Part shown: piece after piece, positions 7,987 to 16,446 of the stretch
Layout of the letters: every line of letters starts with the position of its first letter
How positions within the stretch are numbered: the first letter of the stretch is position 1
From: Desulfarculaceae bacterium
GTDB lineage: Bacteria; Desulfobacterota; Desulfarculia; Desulfarculales; Desulfarculaceae
DNA length: 49,903 nt
Direction of reading: 5' to 3'
NCBI GenBank assembly: GCA_021737645.1
Contig: JAIPDO010000028.1
Location: forward strand, 1-49,903
Notes under the pieces: model-generated
Told to the model about the DNA's origin: nothing
The model's input: only the letters and a program-made list of their open reading frames with translations
Database searches by the model: none
Program-made: the position numbers and the translations under genes

Positions 7987-9357
7987 TTATTTCAGCCATT
8001 CCCAGGCCACGCCCGGCCCCGGCTCGCCTTGGGGCAGGCCCAGGCGGGCGCACAGGGAGGGGAAGACGTCGTAAAGGCGCGCGCCGTGGACCTCTTGCCC
8101 GGCCAAGGCCAGGCGGCCATGGGCGGCGGGAGCGGCGATGAGCACCCCCTCCTGGGCGTGGTTGGCCCCGTCCGGGCCGGAGTCGTTGCCCTCGGTGAAA
8201 ACGGGATCATCGCTGGGCCACACCGTGGCCAGGGCCCGCCAGGCCAGATCGCCGGGATACAGGATCAATTCCGGGGGCAGGCCCTTGGTGTCGCGGTAGA
8301 TTTCCTGGGGCCTAAACACCCGGTTGCCCAGGGGCCGCCCGTCCGGCCCGGCCATGGCGGTGAGCTCGGCGCTCAGGCGCTCCAGCAGGGCCGGGGCCTC
8401 CTCGGGCGGCACCGCGCCTTGGGGCTCGCGCCCGGCCAGGTTCAGGTAGATGCGCCCGTAGTAGCCGCCGTCGGCCCAGACCCTGGTGTTGGGCCAGTCC
8501 ACCATCTCCGGGGTAAGGGGGGCGGGTTCGATGGGCGGCTGCTTGAGGGTCAGGTAGCCTCGTTGGCGCAGCCATTGGTTCACGGCCAGGCCGCCCTCCA
8601 GGGGCCTGGCCCCGTGGTCGCTGACCACCAGCACCAGGGTGTCCGGGGCCAGGGCGGTCAGCAGATCTCCCACCAGGGAGTCCAGCAGGCGATAGTGCTG
8701 GGCCATCAACTCCGGCTGCTCCCAAAAGGCGTGCTGCAAGCGGTCCGAAGACATCTCCACCATCATGAACAGGTCCGGGGCGTACAGGCGGTGGAGGCCC
8801 TGGGCCACGGCGAAGCGCCGCCGGGCCATCAGCTCCAACTGGGCGTAAAGCTCCTTCCGGGGGGCGGTGCGGAAGTTTTTCACATCATAGAGATACTCGC
8901 CCCCGGCCCAGCGGTTCAGGCGGGGGGCCAGGCTGGGGGGCCACACCCCGCCCTCTGCCCCCGGCGGGGTCAGCGGGCCGCTGACCATGGCGCCTTTTAG
9001 CGGCGCGGCGGGAAAGGTGAGGGGCCAGCCCAGCACCACCGAGGTGAGCCCGGCACCGCTGGCAGCGTCCCACAGGCGTGGGGCGTCAACCCACTCGGCG
9101 GCGGCGGTGGCCGGGGGGCCGTAGGAGGGCTCGCGGCGGTTGCGGAAGCCGTAGATGCCCAACTGGCCCGGGTCCTGGCCGGTGGCCATGCACATCCAGG
9201 CGGGCACGGTGATGGGCGGGATGGTGCTGGTGAGCCGTCCCCAGCGGCCCCGGCTCATCAGCTCTCGCAGATGGGGCAGGTGGTCCGCGAACTTGTCAAA
9301 GGCCAGGGAGGGCTCCAGGCAGTCCAGGCCGATAACCGCCACCTTTGGGCGGCTCAT
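7987..9357 (-). CDS. Alkaline-phosphatase-superfamily phosphodiesterase/nucleotide pyrophosphatase
   Basis: 456 residues. All expected metal-site motifs are present: Asp11 in VIGLDCLEP, a Thr nucleophile in PPITVPAWMCMATG, SSDRLQHAFW (D and H), VVSDHGARP, and a late His in GANHAQEG. This is therefore the likely active member of the pair whose degenerate paralogue lies at 4721-6079. The substrate is unknown; relatives act on phosphodiester, phosphonate or sulfate ester bonds. There is no signal peptide, so it is probably cytoplasmic. Its start overlaps the stop of the protease gene at 9354 (ATGA), so the two are co-translated. No LGYL tail is present. Confidence 0.88.
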   Translation of the reverse strand: MSRPKVAVIGLDCLEPSLAFDKFADHLPHLRELMSRGRWGRLTSTIPPITVPAWMCMATGQDPGQLGIYGFRNRREPSYGPPATAAAEWVDAPRLWDAASGAGLTSVVLGWPLTFPAAPLKGAMVSGPLTPPGAEGGVWPPSLAPRLNRWAGGEYLYDVKNFRTAPRKELYAQLELMARRRFAVAQGLHRLYAPDLFMMVEMSSDRLQHAFWEQPELMAQHYRLLDSLVGDLLTALAPDTLVLVVSDHGARPLEGGLAVNQWLRQRGYLTLKQPPIEPAPLTPEMVDWPNTRVWADGGYYGRIYLNLAGREPQGAVPPEEAPALLERLSAELTAMAGPDGRPLGNRVFRPQEIYRDTKGLPPELILYPGDLAWRALATVWPSDDPVFTEGNDSGPDGANHAQEGVLIAAPAAHGRLALAGQEVHGARLYDVFPSLCARLGLPQGEPGPGVAWEWLK

Positions 9358-11207
9358 GGGCGCTCCTGTTGGGCGGCGGCCAAAAAGCGTTCGAGCTGCT
9401 CCTGGTAATAGCCCAGGCGCTCGGTGGGCCGGGCGGCCAGGGCGGCGCGGGCGGCGGCCACCGCCCGGCGGGGGTCTCCGGCGGCGTAATAGGCCTCGGC
9501 CAAGGTGTCCCAGATATGGGGCAGCGGAGCCAGGGCCACCGCCTTTTGGGCCAGGCGCACCGCCTGGGCCGGGCGGCGCATGGACTTGTTGCGGGCCGTG
9601 GCCCAGAACCAGGCCAGTCCGTTGAGAACCTCCGGGTCCTTGGGTGCCAGGGCAACCGCGCCCTTGAGGTGCACCAGGGCCCGGCGCTCGTCGCCGCGCT
9701 CATAGAGCAGGATGCCCATCTGCATCTGCAAGCGGGCATCGTGGGGCCGCTTGGCGATCTCGGAGGCCAGTATGCGCTCCAGGGTGGCCTGCTTGATCTG
9801 CTGGTCCAGCCCCAGGCCCTCCACCGTGAAGCCCCCGGCCACCACCAGGGCCAGACCCAGGAAAAACACCCCCAGGCCCCGGCGGATGAGCCGGGCCTGG
9901 GCCGCGATGCGCCGGGGATCGGCCTGGGCCTCGCCGAGTGCCCGCACCCGCTGGGCGATGGAGAAGTGGTGCCAGGAGGGCACGTCGCGGGTGTTGCCGG
10001 ACATCAGGGCGATTCTCTCCAGGGAGGCGGCCAGGGGTTCGGCCTCGCCCATTACCCTGAGGGCGAAGAAGTCGGCCTGGCGCTCGAAGTGGCGCATGAA
10101 AAAGCCCATGACCAGGCGCAGGTAGACGATGAGTAGGGCCACCAGGGGCAGGGCCGGGAGGATGCTGAAGGCCCCGCCCGCCCCGTCGGCCCCCAACAGG
10201 TCCATGCCCCAGGTGCTGCCCGCCAGCCACCACACCAGGCCGCTGATCAAAAGGGCCAGAGGCTCGGCCAGGGCATAGGCGGCCAGGAACAGGCCCGCGA
10301 AGAACATGAGGTAGTACCAAAGGTGGCGGTGCGCCACGTGGCCCGCCTCGTGGGCCACCACCGCGGCCAACTCCCGGTTGTCCAGGGCGCGGGCCAGGGC
10401 CGGGGTGATGAGCAGATAGCGCAGCCGGGGCAGCAGGCCCAGGATGCCCGCGGTGAGTAGCCGCCCACCCATGAGCGGCCAGGTGAGGATGCCCCCCACC
10501 TCCACCCTGGTGTGCTCCAGGACCATGGCCGCCACCTCCCGCTCCCGGCCCGGCTCCAGGGGGACGCATCCCCACCAGTGTTTGACCAAGACCGGGAAGA
10601 ACAGGGCCAGGCAGGCCACGAACACCAGCAGATAGACCAGGTTGCCCGGCCCGGTGTTAAGCCAGGCCCCGGCCGCGGGCCAGGCGTGGCCCAGCAGGTC
10701 TTGCACCAGGCTCACCGCGAACCAGGGGAAGATGACCGGGGCCACCAGGCGAAGCTGGCCGCCCACATAGTCGCGCCGCTCCAGGCCCTCCAGGCTGGCC
10801 GAGCGCTCCAGCCGGTAGGCGGCGCTCCACACCACCCCCAACAGCAGCAGATACAGCCCCAGGGCGGCCACGCCCCGCAGGCTCTCCCACCCGGCCATGC
10901 CCGGCCAGGAGAGCATGTGGGCCTTGAGCTCGCCCAGGGTGATGATGAGAAACAGGCAGACGATGGCCGCCAGATGCAGTTGGGTTACCAGGTGGCGTCC
11001 GGCCTTGGCCGGGTCCGCCGGGGGGCGCGGCCCGCCCAGGCGGCTTTGGTGTAGGCGCACCGCCAGGCGCGAGGCCAACCACAGCATGGCCGCCAGAGCC
11101 GCCGAGGCCAGATAGCTCTCCGCCCCGCTGAGTTGGGGACGGCCCGGCTGGTAGGCCTCGAACACGGCCATGACCAGGATGAAGGCTATGATCTGGGCGA
11201 ATAGCAT
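9354..11207 (-). CDS. M48-family membrane metalloprotease with C-terminal TPR region
   Basis: 617 residues. The N-terminal third has several membrane helices. The zinc protease motif HEAGH near residue 285 is followed by a downstream glutamate region (MRHFERQADFFALRVMG) as in the M48/HtpX/Ste24 group. The C-terminal ~170 residues look like tetratricopeptide helices (e.g. PKDPEVLNGLAWFWATA and LPHIWDTLAEAYYAAGDPRRAV). M48 enzymes degrade or process membrane or periplasmic proteins. It is translationally coupled to the phosphodiesterase downstream. The start ATG at 11207 is preceded by GAGGCGC. Confidence 0.88.
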   Translation of the reverse strand: MLFAQIIAFILVMAVFEAYQPGRPQLSGAESYLASAALAAMLWLASRLAVRLHQSRLGGPRPPADPAKAGRHLVTQLHLAAIVCLFLIITLGELKAHMLSWPGMAGWESLRGVAALGLYLLLLGVVWSAAYRLERSASLEGLERRDYVGGQLRLVAPVIFPWFAVSLVQDLLGHAWPAAGAWLNTGPGNLVYLLVFVACLALFFPVLVKHWWGCVPLEPGREREVAAMVLEHTRVEVGGILTWPLMGGRLLTAGILGLLPRLRYLLITPALARALDNRELAAVVAHEAGHVAHRHLWYYLMFFAGLFLAAYALAEPLALLISGLVWWLAGSTWGMDLLGADGAGGAFSILPALPLVALLIVYLRLVMGFFMRHFERQADFFALRVMGEAEPLAASLERIALMSGNTRDVPSWHHFSIAQRVRALGEAQADPRRIAAQARLIRRGLGVFFLGLALVVAGGFTVEGLGLDQQIKQATLERILASEIAKRPHDARLQMQMGILLYERGDERRALVHLKGAVALAPKDPEVLNGLAWFWATARNKSMRRPAQAVRLAQKAVALAPLPHIWDTLAEAYYAAGDPRRAVAAARAALAARPTERLGYYQEQLERFLAAAQQERP

Positions 11208-11225
11208 GGCGCCTCGGAGGAAGGA

Positions 11226-11270
11226 GAAAGAAAAAGGCGAGGTCCGGGCCTTGCATGCCCGGACCTCGCC
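11226..11270 (-). terminator. Terminator of the tRNA-Ser pair
   Basis: A 14-bp perfect stem, GGCGAGGTCCGGGC / GCCCGGACCTCGCC, with a 7-base loop. On the minus strand it is followed by TTTTTCTTTCTCC. Confidence 0.88.
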
Positions 11271-11285
11271 TTGGCGCTAAAAAAA

Positions 11286-11378
11286 TGGCGGAGAGAGAGG
11301 GATTCGAACCCTCGGTGGAGCTTTAAACCCCACACTCGCTTAGCAGGCGAGCACCTTCGGCCACTCGGTCATCTCTCC
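11286..11378 (-). tRNA. tRNA-Ser (anticodon GCT)
   Basis: The minus strand reads GGAGAGATGACCGAGTGG, an anticodon arm CTCGCCTGCTAAGCGAG with anticodon GCT, a long variable arm typical of tRNA-Ser, and a T-arm with GGTTCGAATCC. The 7-bp acceptor stem is GGAGAGA/TCTCTCC, followed by discriminator G and an encoded CCA. Confidence 0.95.
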
Positions 11379-11438
11379 GCGGCCGGCCCTTCGGGCCTTT
11401 AGATTGTCTCGCCACCGTTAAGGGCGGCGCTATTTTCG

Positions 11439-11526
11439 TGGCGGAGGGAGTAGGATTCGAACCCACGGAGCCTTGCGGCTCAACGGCTTTCAAGGCCGCC
11501 GCCATCGACCACTCGGCCATCCCTCC
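11439..11526 (-). tRNA. tRNA-Ser (anticodon TGA)
   Basis: The minus strand reads GGAGGGATGGCCGAGTGG, an anticodon arm CGGCCTTGAAAGCCG with anticodon TGA, a long variable arm (GAGCCGCAAGGCTC), a GGTTCGAATCC T-loop and an encoded CCA. It lies 60 bases upstream of the GCT gene and probably shares its transcript and terminator. Confidence 0.95.
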
Positions 11527-11672
11527 TCTATATACCTATAAAATTATAGGGAGGTTCGGACTTTTCGGCCAAGGAACGCTCCTGGGCCCCGCTCCCAGGC
11601 TTATGTACCACCAGCCCCCCAAAGGCGTCAACCGTTTAGGGCCGCCGGGCGGGCATTTGCATCAATGATACC

Positions 11673-13421
11673 TTAAGAATCGTCCTGGTGCGCGGCGGCC
11701 TTGTCCAGGTCGATGATGCGCCGTCCCGGCAGGTACTCCTTGGTCTCATAGCGCACGATGCGCCCGAAGCGCTCCACCAGCTGGGCCAGGCGCAGGGCGT
11801 CTTCACGGATGCGCGCCGCCTGGCGTTGCAGGTCCGGCACCTCCTGGTACATGCCCATCATCTCGCTGCTGGCCAGCAGGGAGGTGAGCGGCTGGTTCAG
11901 CTCGTGGGCCGCGGTGCCGGCCAGCTCCACCACCCCGGTGAGCCGCGCCGCCTTTTGGCGCTCTTTTTCCAGGCGGTGGCGGTGGGTGATGTCACGCAGG
12001 CTGATGACCACTAAGCCACCTTCCAGGTTAACCGCCAGCAGTTCGAACATCCCCTGGCCTCCCTGTCCCGGCAGGGGTAGTTCCAACTCTTCCCGAGCCA
12101 CCTTTCCCTGGAGCACCCATTCCCAAAGGGAGCGTCCCCAGGAGCTGCGTTCGGGCGGCAAGAGGTCCAGCGCCCTTTTTCCAGTTTTCAGATTATGGTT
12201 GCCGAACAGCTCCTTGGCCGCCAGGTTGGCCATGAGCACCCGGCCTCGCCGGTCCAACACCAGCACCACATCCGGACTGCCCTCCAGCACCGCCCGCAAC
12301 AGGGACTCGGAGCGGGTCAGGCCTTGTTCGGCGGCCAGGCGTTGGGTGATGTCCTCCATGAGCAGGAAATACTCATTCTCGGAAAGAGAGCCGGCCCTAA
12401 ACAGCACGTCCTTGACCGAGCCGTCGGCGCAACGAACCCGGAAGGTGCGGTGGCTCAAGGCCTTTTTATCGGTGAGCATGTCTTTTTGCCAGGCTTCCTC
12501 CACCTCGCGGCGTTTCTCGGGGTCGGGGTAGGCGAGATGATTCCACGCATGGATGTCGCCGAATTGATCACCGGTGTAGCCGAGGATGCTTTCCACGGCC
12601 GGATTGCAGTACAAAAAGCGTCCCTCGGTGTCGAAAAAGGCCGCGCCCAAGGAAAGGTTTTCGGTCAAAGACTGAAAGCGCTTCTGTTCCTGGGCCAGGG
12701 CCCGGGACATCTCCCGCGACCGCTCGGTCAAAAGCTCCACCTGGCGGGCGTGTTCGTTGAGGCTGTCCACCAAAAAGCGGGCCCGCCCGGCGTTGATCCC
12801 CAGGAAGAGCCCCCTGAGGCGCAGGCGCCAGGTGTAGGTAGCCCAAGACATGCGCAGCACCGTGGCCGGTTGGCCTTGGAAAAAACAGGCCTCCTCCACC
12901 ACTTCGGCCGGGGGGCATCCCCAGCGCAGGGGCATGGAGGCCATCCCGCCCATCAGGGTCAAGCAGTTGTCGTGGCTAAGCGCCGGGTGTGTTTTCCAGA
13001 CGATGCGCAACCGGCAGCTGGAGTTGCTCAAATCGCTCACCTCGACTTTTTCCACTGAACGGGAAAAACGCCTGATGAGCCAGGGCGCCGCTCGAAATAG
13101 GCTTCCGGGGCTGCCCATTAGGCGCAGGAAAATGGTCTTCAGCGGGCCCCAGTTATGGAAGGCCATCGCCTCGAAAAACAAACGGTAGGGCACGCGGGGG
13201 TCTTGAAAGATGTCTTCCTTGGCCCGGCGCAGCATGTGGCAGTGGACTTCCAGGGGAACCCAGTGCCCGGGGTGGCTGAGAAGGGCCTCGGTATCTTGCG
13301 GGCTCAGGCCCAGAATTTGGTCCAGGCCCTCCAGTAGGCCGGGCACCGCCTCCGGGCGGCGGCGGCGCACAAAGGATATCACCGCCATGGTGTTGAACGT
13401 GCTGGTGAGTTGCTTGCTCAT
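11673..13421 (-). CDS. PAS sensor with HisKA domain but no ATPase domain
   Basis: 582 residues. Residues 1-210 form an unassigned sensory region with conserved aromatic residues. A short coiled coil follows (SLNEHARQVELLTERSREMSRALAQ), then two PAS domains (about 245-365 and 370-490). The HisKA helix pair has phosphoacceptor His506 in AAHELNQPLTSLL. The protein ends about 75 residues later with RYETKEYLPGRRIIDLDKA, so the N, G1 and G2 boxes of HATPase_c are absent. This C-terminus looks like a natural end in deltaproteobacterial HisKA-only proteins, not a frameshift. It must be phosphorylated in trans or act as a dimerisation partner. It diverges from the molybdoenzyme operon across 323 bases. 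Confidence 0.82.
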   Translation of the reverse strand: MSKQLTSTFNTMAVISFVRRRRPEAVPGLLEGLDQILGLSPQDTEALLSHPGHWVPLEVHCHMLRRAKEDIFQDPRVPYRLFFEAMAFHNWGPLKTIFLRLMGSPGSLFRAAPWLIRRFSRSVEKVEVSDLSNSSCRLRIVWKTHPALSHDNCLTLMGGMASMPLRWGCPPAEVVEEACFFQGQPATVLRMSWATYTWRLRLRGLFLGINAGRARFLVDSLNEHARQVELLTERSREMSRALAQEQKRFQSLTENLSLGAAFFDTEGRFLYCNPAVESILGYTGDQFGDIHAWNHLAYPDPEKRREVEEAWQKDMLTDKKALSHRTFRVRCADGSVKDVLFRAGSLSENEYFLLMEDITQRLAAEQGLTRSESLLRAVLEGSPDVVLVLDRRGRVLMANLAAKELFGNHNLKTGKRALDLLPPERSSWGRSLWEWVLQGKVAREELELPLPGQGGQGMFELLAVNLEGGLVVISLRDITHRHRLEKERQKAARLTGVVELAGTAAHELNQPLTSLLASSEMMGMYQEVPDLQRQAARIREDALRLAQLVERFGRIVRYETKEYLPGRRIIDLDKAAAHQDDS

Positions 13422-13569
13422 TGGTTCCGGCTATGGTGTTAATAAACTGCCGGCTCAGTATCCATAAAACCATGCCTGCTTGGCAAGCCTTTCGCGCGGG
13501 GGTGCGGCTCGCCGGGCTGGACGAAGGCCACGGTGGTGGTGTATCAATAAAGGTTGTTTGAGGAATTTT

Positions 13570-13600
13570 GGCATTTCCCAGCTTGATGATAGGGAATGCC
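13570..13600. promoter_or_regulatory. Inverted repeat, candidate operator before the molybdoenzyme operon
   Basis: GGCATTTCCC (13570-13579) and GGGAATGCC (13592-13600) form a near-perfect dyad with 12 bases between. It lies between the divergent sensor gene and the molybdoenzyme gene, and overlaps the candidate -35 at 13583. The regulator is unknown. The 13422-13744 gap otherwise shows no gene. Confidence 0.45.
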
Positions 13601-13611
13601 TGGTGTATTTT
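13583..13611 (+). promoter_or_regulatory. Candidate promoter for the molybdoenzyme operon
   Basis: TTGATG, a 17-base spacer, then TATTTT: 4 of 6 matches at each element. The start at 13745 is 134 bases downstream. A short GC dyad (ACCGCC/GGCGGT, around 13678-13695) followed by TTGTTTT lies in the leader and could be a weak attenuator. Confidence 0.35.
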
Positions 13612-13744
13612 TGACGGATATATATGGTTACCAACGATCAACCCCGGCCCCGAGGTCACGATTGATCTAATGGCGATACCGCCGCCCCAGGCGGTTTGTT
13701 TTGGTCCGGGTGATTGGATTTAACTATCCAGGGAGCAAGTAAAT

Positions 13745-15877
13745 ATGGACGGCAACAAGGCTCCTAACGTCACGGGGGTGGACAGCCCCGGGCGCAGGAC
13801 GGTCTACAGCCTCTGCGGCATGTGCGCGGTGCGCTGTCCCATCCAGGTAGAGGTGGAAGACGGCCGCGTGGTCTGGATTCAGGGCAACCCCAACGACAAG
13901 GCCATGGAAACCAGCCTGTGCGCCAAGGGCGCGGCGGGAATCGCCTTTGAGTATGACGACGAGCGCCCCCAGTACCCGCTGATCCGCACCGGACCCCGGG
14001 GCAGCGGCCAATGGCGCCGGGCCGGTTGGGACGAGGCCTTGGACTACATCGCCGAGAAGCTCCAGGGAGTGATCGAAAAGCACGGCGGCAAGGGCATCGC
14101 CTTTTCCGACCGGGGCGGTCCCTTCACCGACCTGAGCAAGACCTTTGTGAAGTCCCTGGGTTCGCCCAACTACTTCAACCACGACTGCACCTGCGGCCGC
14201 AACGCCCACCACGCCAGCAAGAGCCTGTTCGGCATGGGGCGCACCGACCTCAGCATGGACATAAAGAACACCAAGCATTTGGTGCTCTTCGGCCGCAACA
14301 TGATCGAGTCGTTGCAGGTGAAAGAGGCCAAGGACTTCATCGGGGCCATGTCCAAGGGGGCCAAGTGCACCTACATCGACGTGCGGGCCACCCTCACCGC
14401 CTCCAAGGCCACCCGCTTCTGGATGATTCGGCCCAACACCGAATACGCCCTGAACCTGGCCTTTATCAACGTGGTGCTGGGCGAGAGCCTGTATGACGCC
14501 GATTTCGTGAACAAATGGGTGGTGGGCCTGGAAGAGCTCAAGGCCTTTGTAAAAGACACCACCCCCGAATGGGCCGAGGGGGTCACCGGGGTGCCCGCCG
14601 ATCAGATCAGGATGGCCATCCGCGAGATAGCCGCCGATGCCCCCAAGGTAATCTTCCACCCCGGCTGGATGACCGCCCGTCACCGCCAGAGCTTTTACAC
14701 CAGCCGCACCTCGCACATCTTGAACGTGCTCATGGGCAACATCGAGCAGACCGGCGGCCTGATCATCTCCAAGGGCCCCGGCGACTACGACGTCAAGGGC
14801 CTGAACAAGCTGGAGAGCCGGGCCCCCAAGGTGGAAGACCCCCGGGTGGACGGTATCGGCACCAAGTTCAAGCACTTCGATTCCGGGCCGGGCCTGGTGC
14901 ACCTGCTGTTCCCGGCCCTCATGAGCGGCGATCCCTACCAGGTGGGAGCCTACTTTGTCTACCGCCACGACCCCCTGAGCAGCCTGCCCGACGTGGAGGC
15001 CATGAAGGAGGCCCTGGACAAGCTTGATTTGCTGGTGTCCATCGACGTGAACTACTCGGAGACCGCCTGGTACTCCGACGTGATCCTGCCGGAGTCCACC
15101 TTCCTGGAGCGGGGCAACGTCATCGCCCAGAAGAGCGGGGCCAAGCCCAGCCTGCATCTGCGCGACCAGTGCATCTCCCCGCGCTTCGACAGCCGCCCGG
15201 CCTGGTGGATCTTCCGCGAGATTTTGCGCCGCCTGGGCAAGGGCGAGGCCCTGGACTTCGAGGACCTGGAAGAGATCTGGCGCTACCAGCTTGAGGGCAC
15301 CGGGGTGACCCTGGCCGACCTCAGGGCCAAGGGCGTGATCGGCCTGGTGAGCAAGGAGGAGCGGCGCGACCGCGACACCGGCCTGGGCTTCAAGACCAAG
15401 TCCGGCAAGATCGAGTTCGTCAGCCCGGTGCTGGCCGAGGCCGGCCTGCCCCAGTTCGCGCCCTTCTTCGAGCCCGAGGAAAAGGGCCCCGGCGAGTTCA
15501 ACCTGGTGTTCGGCCGGGTGGCCTACCACAACCACGCCCACACCATGAACAACCCCCTGCTCAACGAGCTGATGAGCGAAAACGCCCTGTGGATACAAAC
15601 CGGCAAGGCCGAGGAGTTGGGGCTGAGCGACGGCGACACCATCGTGGTGAGGGCCAACGGCTACAGCGCCAAGGGCAAGGTGAGGCTCACCGAGTTCATC
15701 CACCCCGAGGCGGCCTTCATGGTCCACGGCTTCGGGCGCACCGTGCCCCTACAGACCCGCGCCTTTGGCAAGGGCATCGCCGACCAGCGGCTGATGAAGG
15801 GCAAACTAACTTCCTATGATCCCGCCGGGGGAGGCAACTGCCTCACCGAGACGGTGATCTCGGTGCAAAAGGCCTAA
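13745..15877 (+). CDS. Cytoplasmic molybdopterin oxidoreductase (PhsA/PsrA-like family)
   Basis: 710 residues, a catalytic subunit of the DMSO-reductase superfamily using bis-MGD with Mo or W. The N-terminal [4Fe-4S] motif is complete: C24-x2-C27-x3-C31-x27-C59. A candidate metal-ligand region (HDCTCGRNAHHASK) lies near residue 147. The C-terminal cofactor-binding domain has RVAYHNHAHTMNNPLLNEL. Overall it resembles thiosulfate/polysulfide reductase large subunits. Those are usually exported by Tat, but here there is no twin-arginine signal and the FeS motif begins at residue 24. No NrfD/PsrC-type membrane anchor follows. The next genes are a ferredoxin subunit and a flavoprotein fusion, so I infer a soluble enzyme; the substrate cannot be told from sequence. 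The start has GGGAGC upstream. Confidence 0.88.
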   Translation: MDGNKAPNVTGVDSPGRRTVYSLCGMCAVRCPIQVEVEDGRVVWIQGNPNDKAMETSLCAKGAAGIAFEYDDERPQYPLIRTGPRGSGQWRRAGWDEALDYIAEKLQGVIEKHGGKGIAFSDRGGPFTDLSKTFVKSLGSPNYFNHDCTCGRNAHHASKSLFGMGRTDLSMDIKNTKHLVLFGRNMIESLQVKEAKDFIGAMSKGAKCTYIDVRATLTASKATRFWMIRPNTEYALNLAFINVVLGESLYDADFVNKWVVGLEELKAFVKDTTPEWAEGVTGVPADQIRMAIREIAADAPKVIFHPGWMTARHRQSFYTSRTSHILNVLMGNIEQTGGLIISKGPGDYDVKGLNKLESRAPKVEDPRVDGIGTKFKHFDSGPGLVHLLFPALMSGDPYQVGAYFVYRHDPLSSLPDVEAMKEALDKLDLLVSIDVNYSETAWYSDVILPESTFLERGNVIAQKSGAKPSLHLRDQCISPRFDSRPAWWIFREILRRLGKGEALDFEDLEEIWRYQLEGTGVTLADLRAKGVIGLVSKEERRDRDTGLGFKTKSGKIEFVSPVLAEAGLPQFAPFFEPEEKGPGEFNLVFGRVAYHNHAHTMNNPLLNELMSENALWIQTGKAEELGLSDGDTIVVRANGYSAKGKVRLTEFIHPEAAFMVHGFGRTVPLQTRAFGKGIADQRLMKGKLTSYDPAGGGNCLTETVISVQKA

Positions 15878-15923
15878 GGGGACTACCGCGGCTATAAACC
15901 TCACCCGTTGAGGAGCGATTAAA

Positions 15924-16442
15924 GTGAGCAAATACTATCTTTTGCAGGATTCGGAGCGCTGCATAGGCTGCCTGGCCTGCGAGGTGCACTGCAAGAGCAA
16001 CAAATCCCTGCCCATAGGCCCGGCCCTGTGCAAGAACATGTCGGTGGGCCCGGTTGAGGTGAAGAACATACCTCGGGTGCGCTTCGTGTTCATGCCCTGC
16101 TTCCATTGCGAAGAGCCCTGGTGCCTGAACGTATGCCCCTCCGGGGCCATCCAGAAGCGCACCAGCGACGGCATAGTGTTTATCGAGCCCAGCCTGTGCA
16201 TCGGCTGCAAGAGCTGCATCACCGCCTGCCCCTGGGGGGCCTGTCAGTGGGACCCCGGCGCGGCCAAGGCGGTCAAATGCGACTATTGCAAGGACCGGGT
16301 GGACGCAGGGCAAAAGCCCGCCTGCGTCACCAAATGCCTTACCCAGTGCCTGGAGTTCGGCACCGCCGAAAAACTGCCTACTAACCGGAGGGAGCGCTTC
16401 GCGGCCCAGATAGCCCGCGACGCCTTCAACCCCAAGGGCTAA
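15924..16442 (+). CDS. Four-cluster ferredoxin subunit (DmsB/PsrB family)
   Basis: 172 residues, GTG start preceded by GAGGAGCG. Four cysteine groups fit four [4Fe-4S] clusters as in electron-transfer subunits of the DMSO-reductase family: CIGCLACEVHC at the N-terminus, CFHCEEPWCLNVCP, CIGCKSCITACP, and CDYCKDR with CVTKCLTQC. It lies 46 bases after the molybdoenzyme and 4 bases before the flavoprotein fusion, so it probably wires the Mo site to that protein. No signal peptide is present, matching a cytoplasmic complex. Confidence 0.93.
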   Translation: MSKYYLLQDSERCIGCLACEVHCKSNKSLPIGPALCKNMSVGPVEVKNIPRVRFVFMPCFHCEEPWCLNVCPSGAIQKRTSDGIVFIEPSLCIGCKSCITACPWGACQWDPGAAKAVKCDYCKDRVDAGQKPACVTKCLTQCLEFGTAEKLPTNRRERFAAQIARDAFNPKG

Positions 16443-16446
16443 CATA

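Noticed and set aside
13481..13495. Possible sigma54 promoter, TGGCAAGCCTTTCGC
   Set aside because: It keeps GG-N10-GC but lacks the TTGC element; too weak to report.
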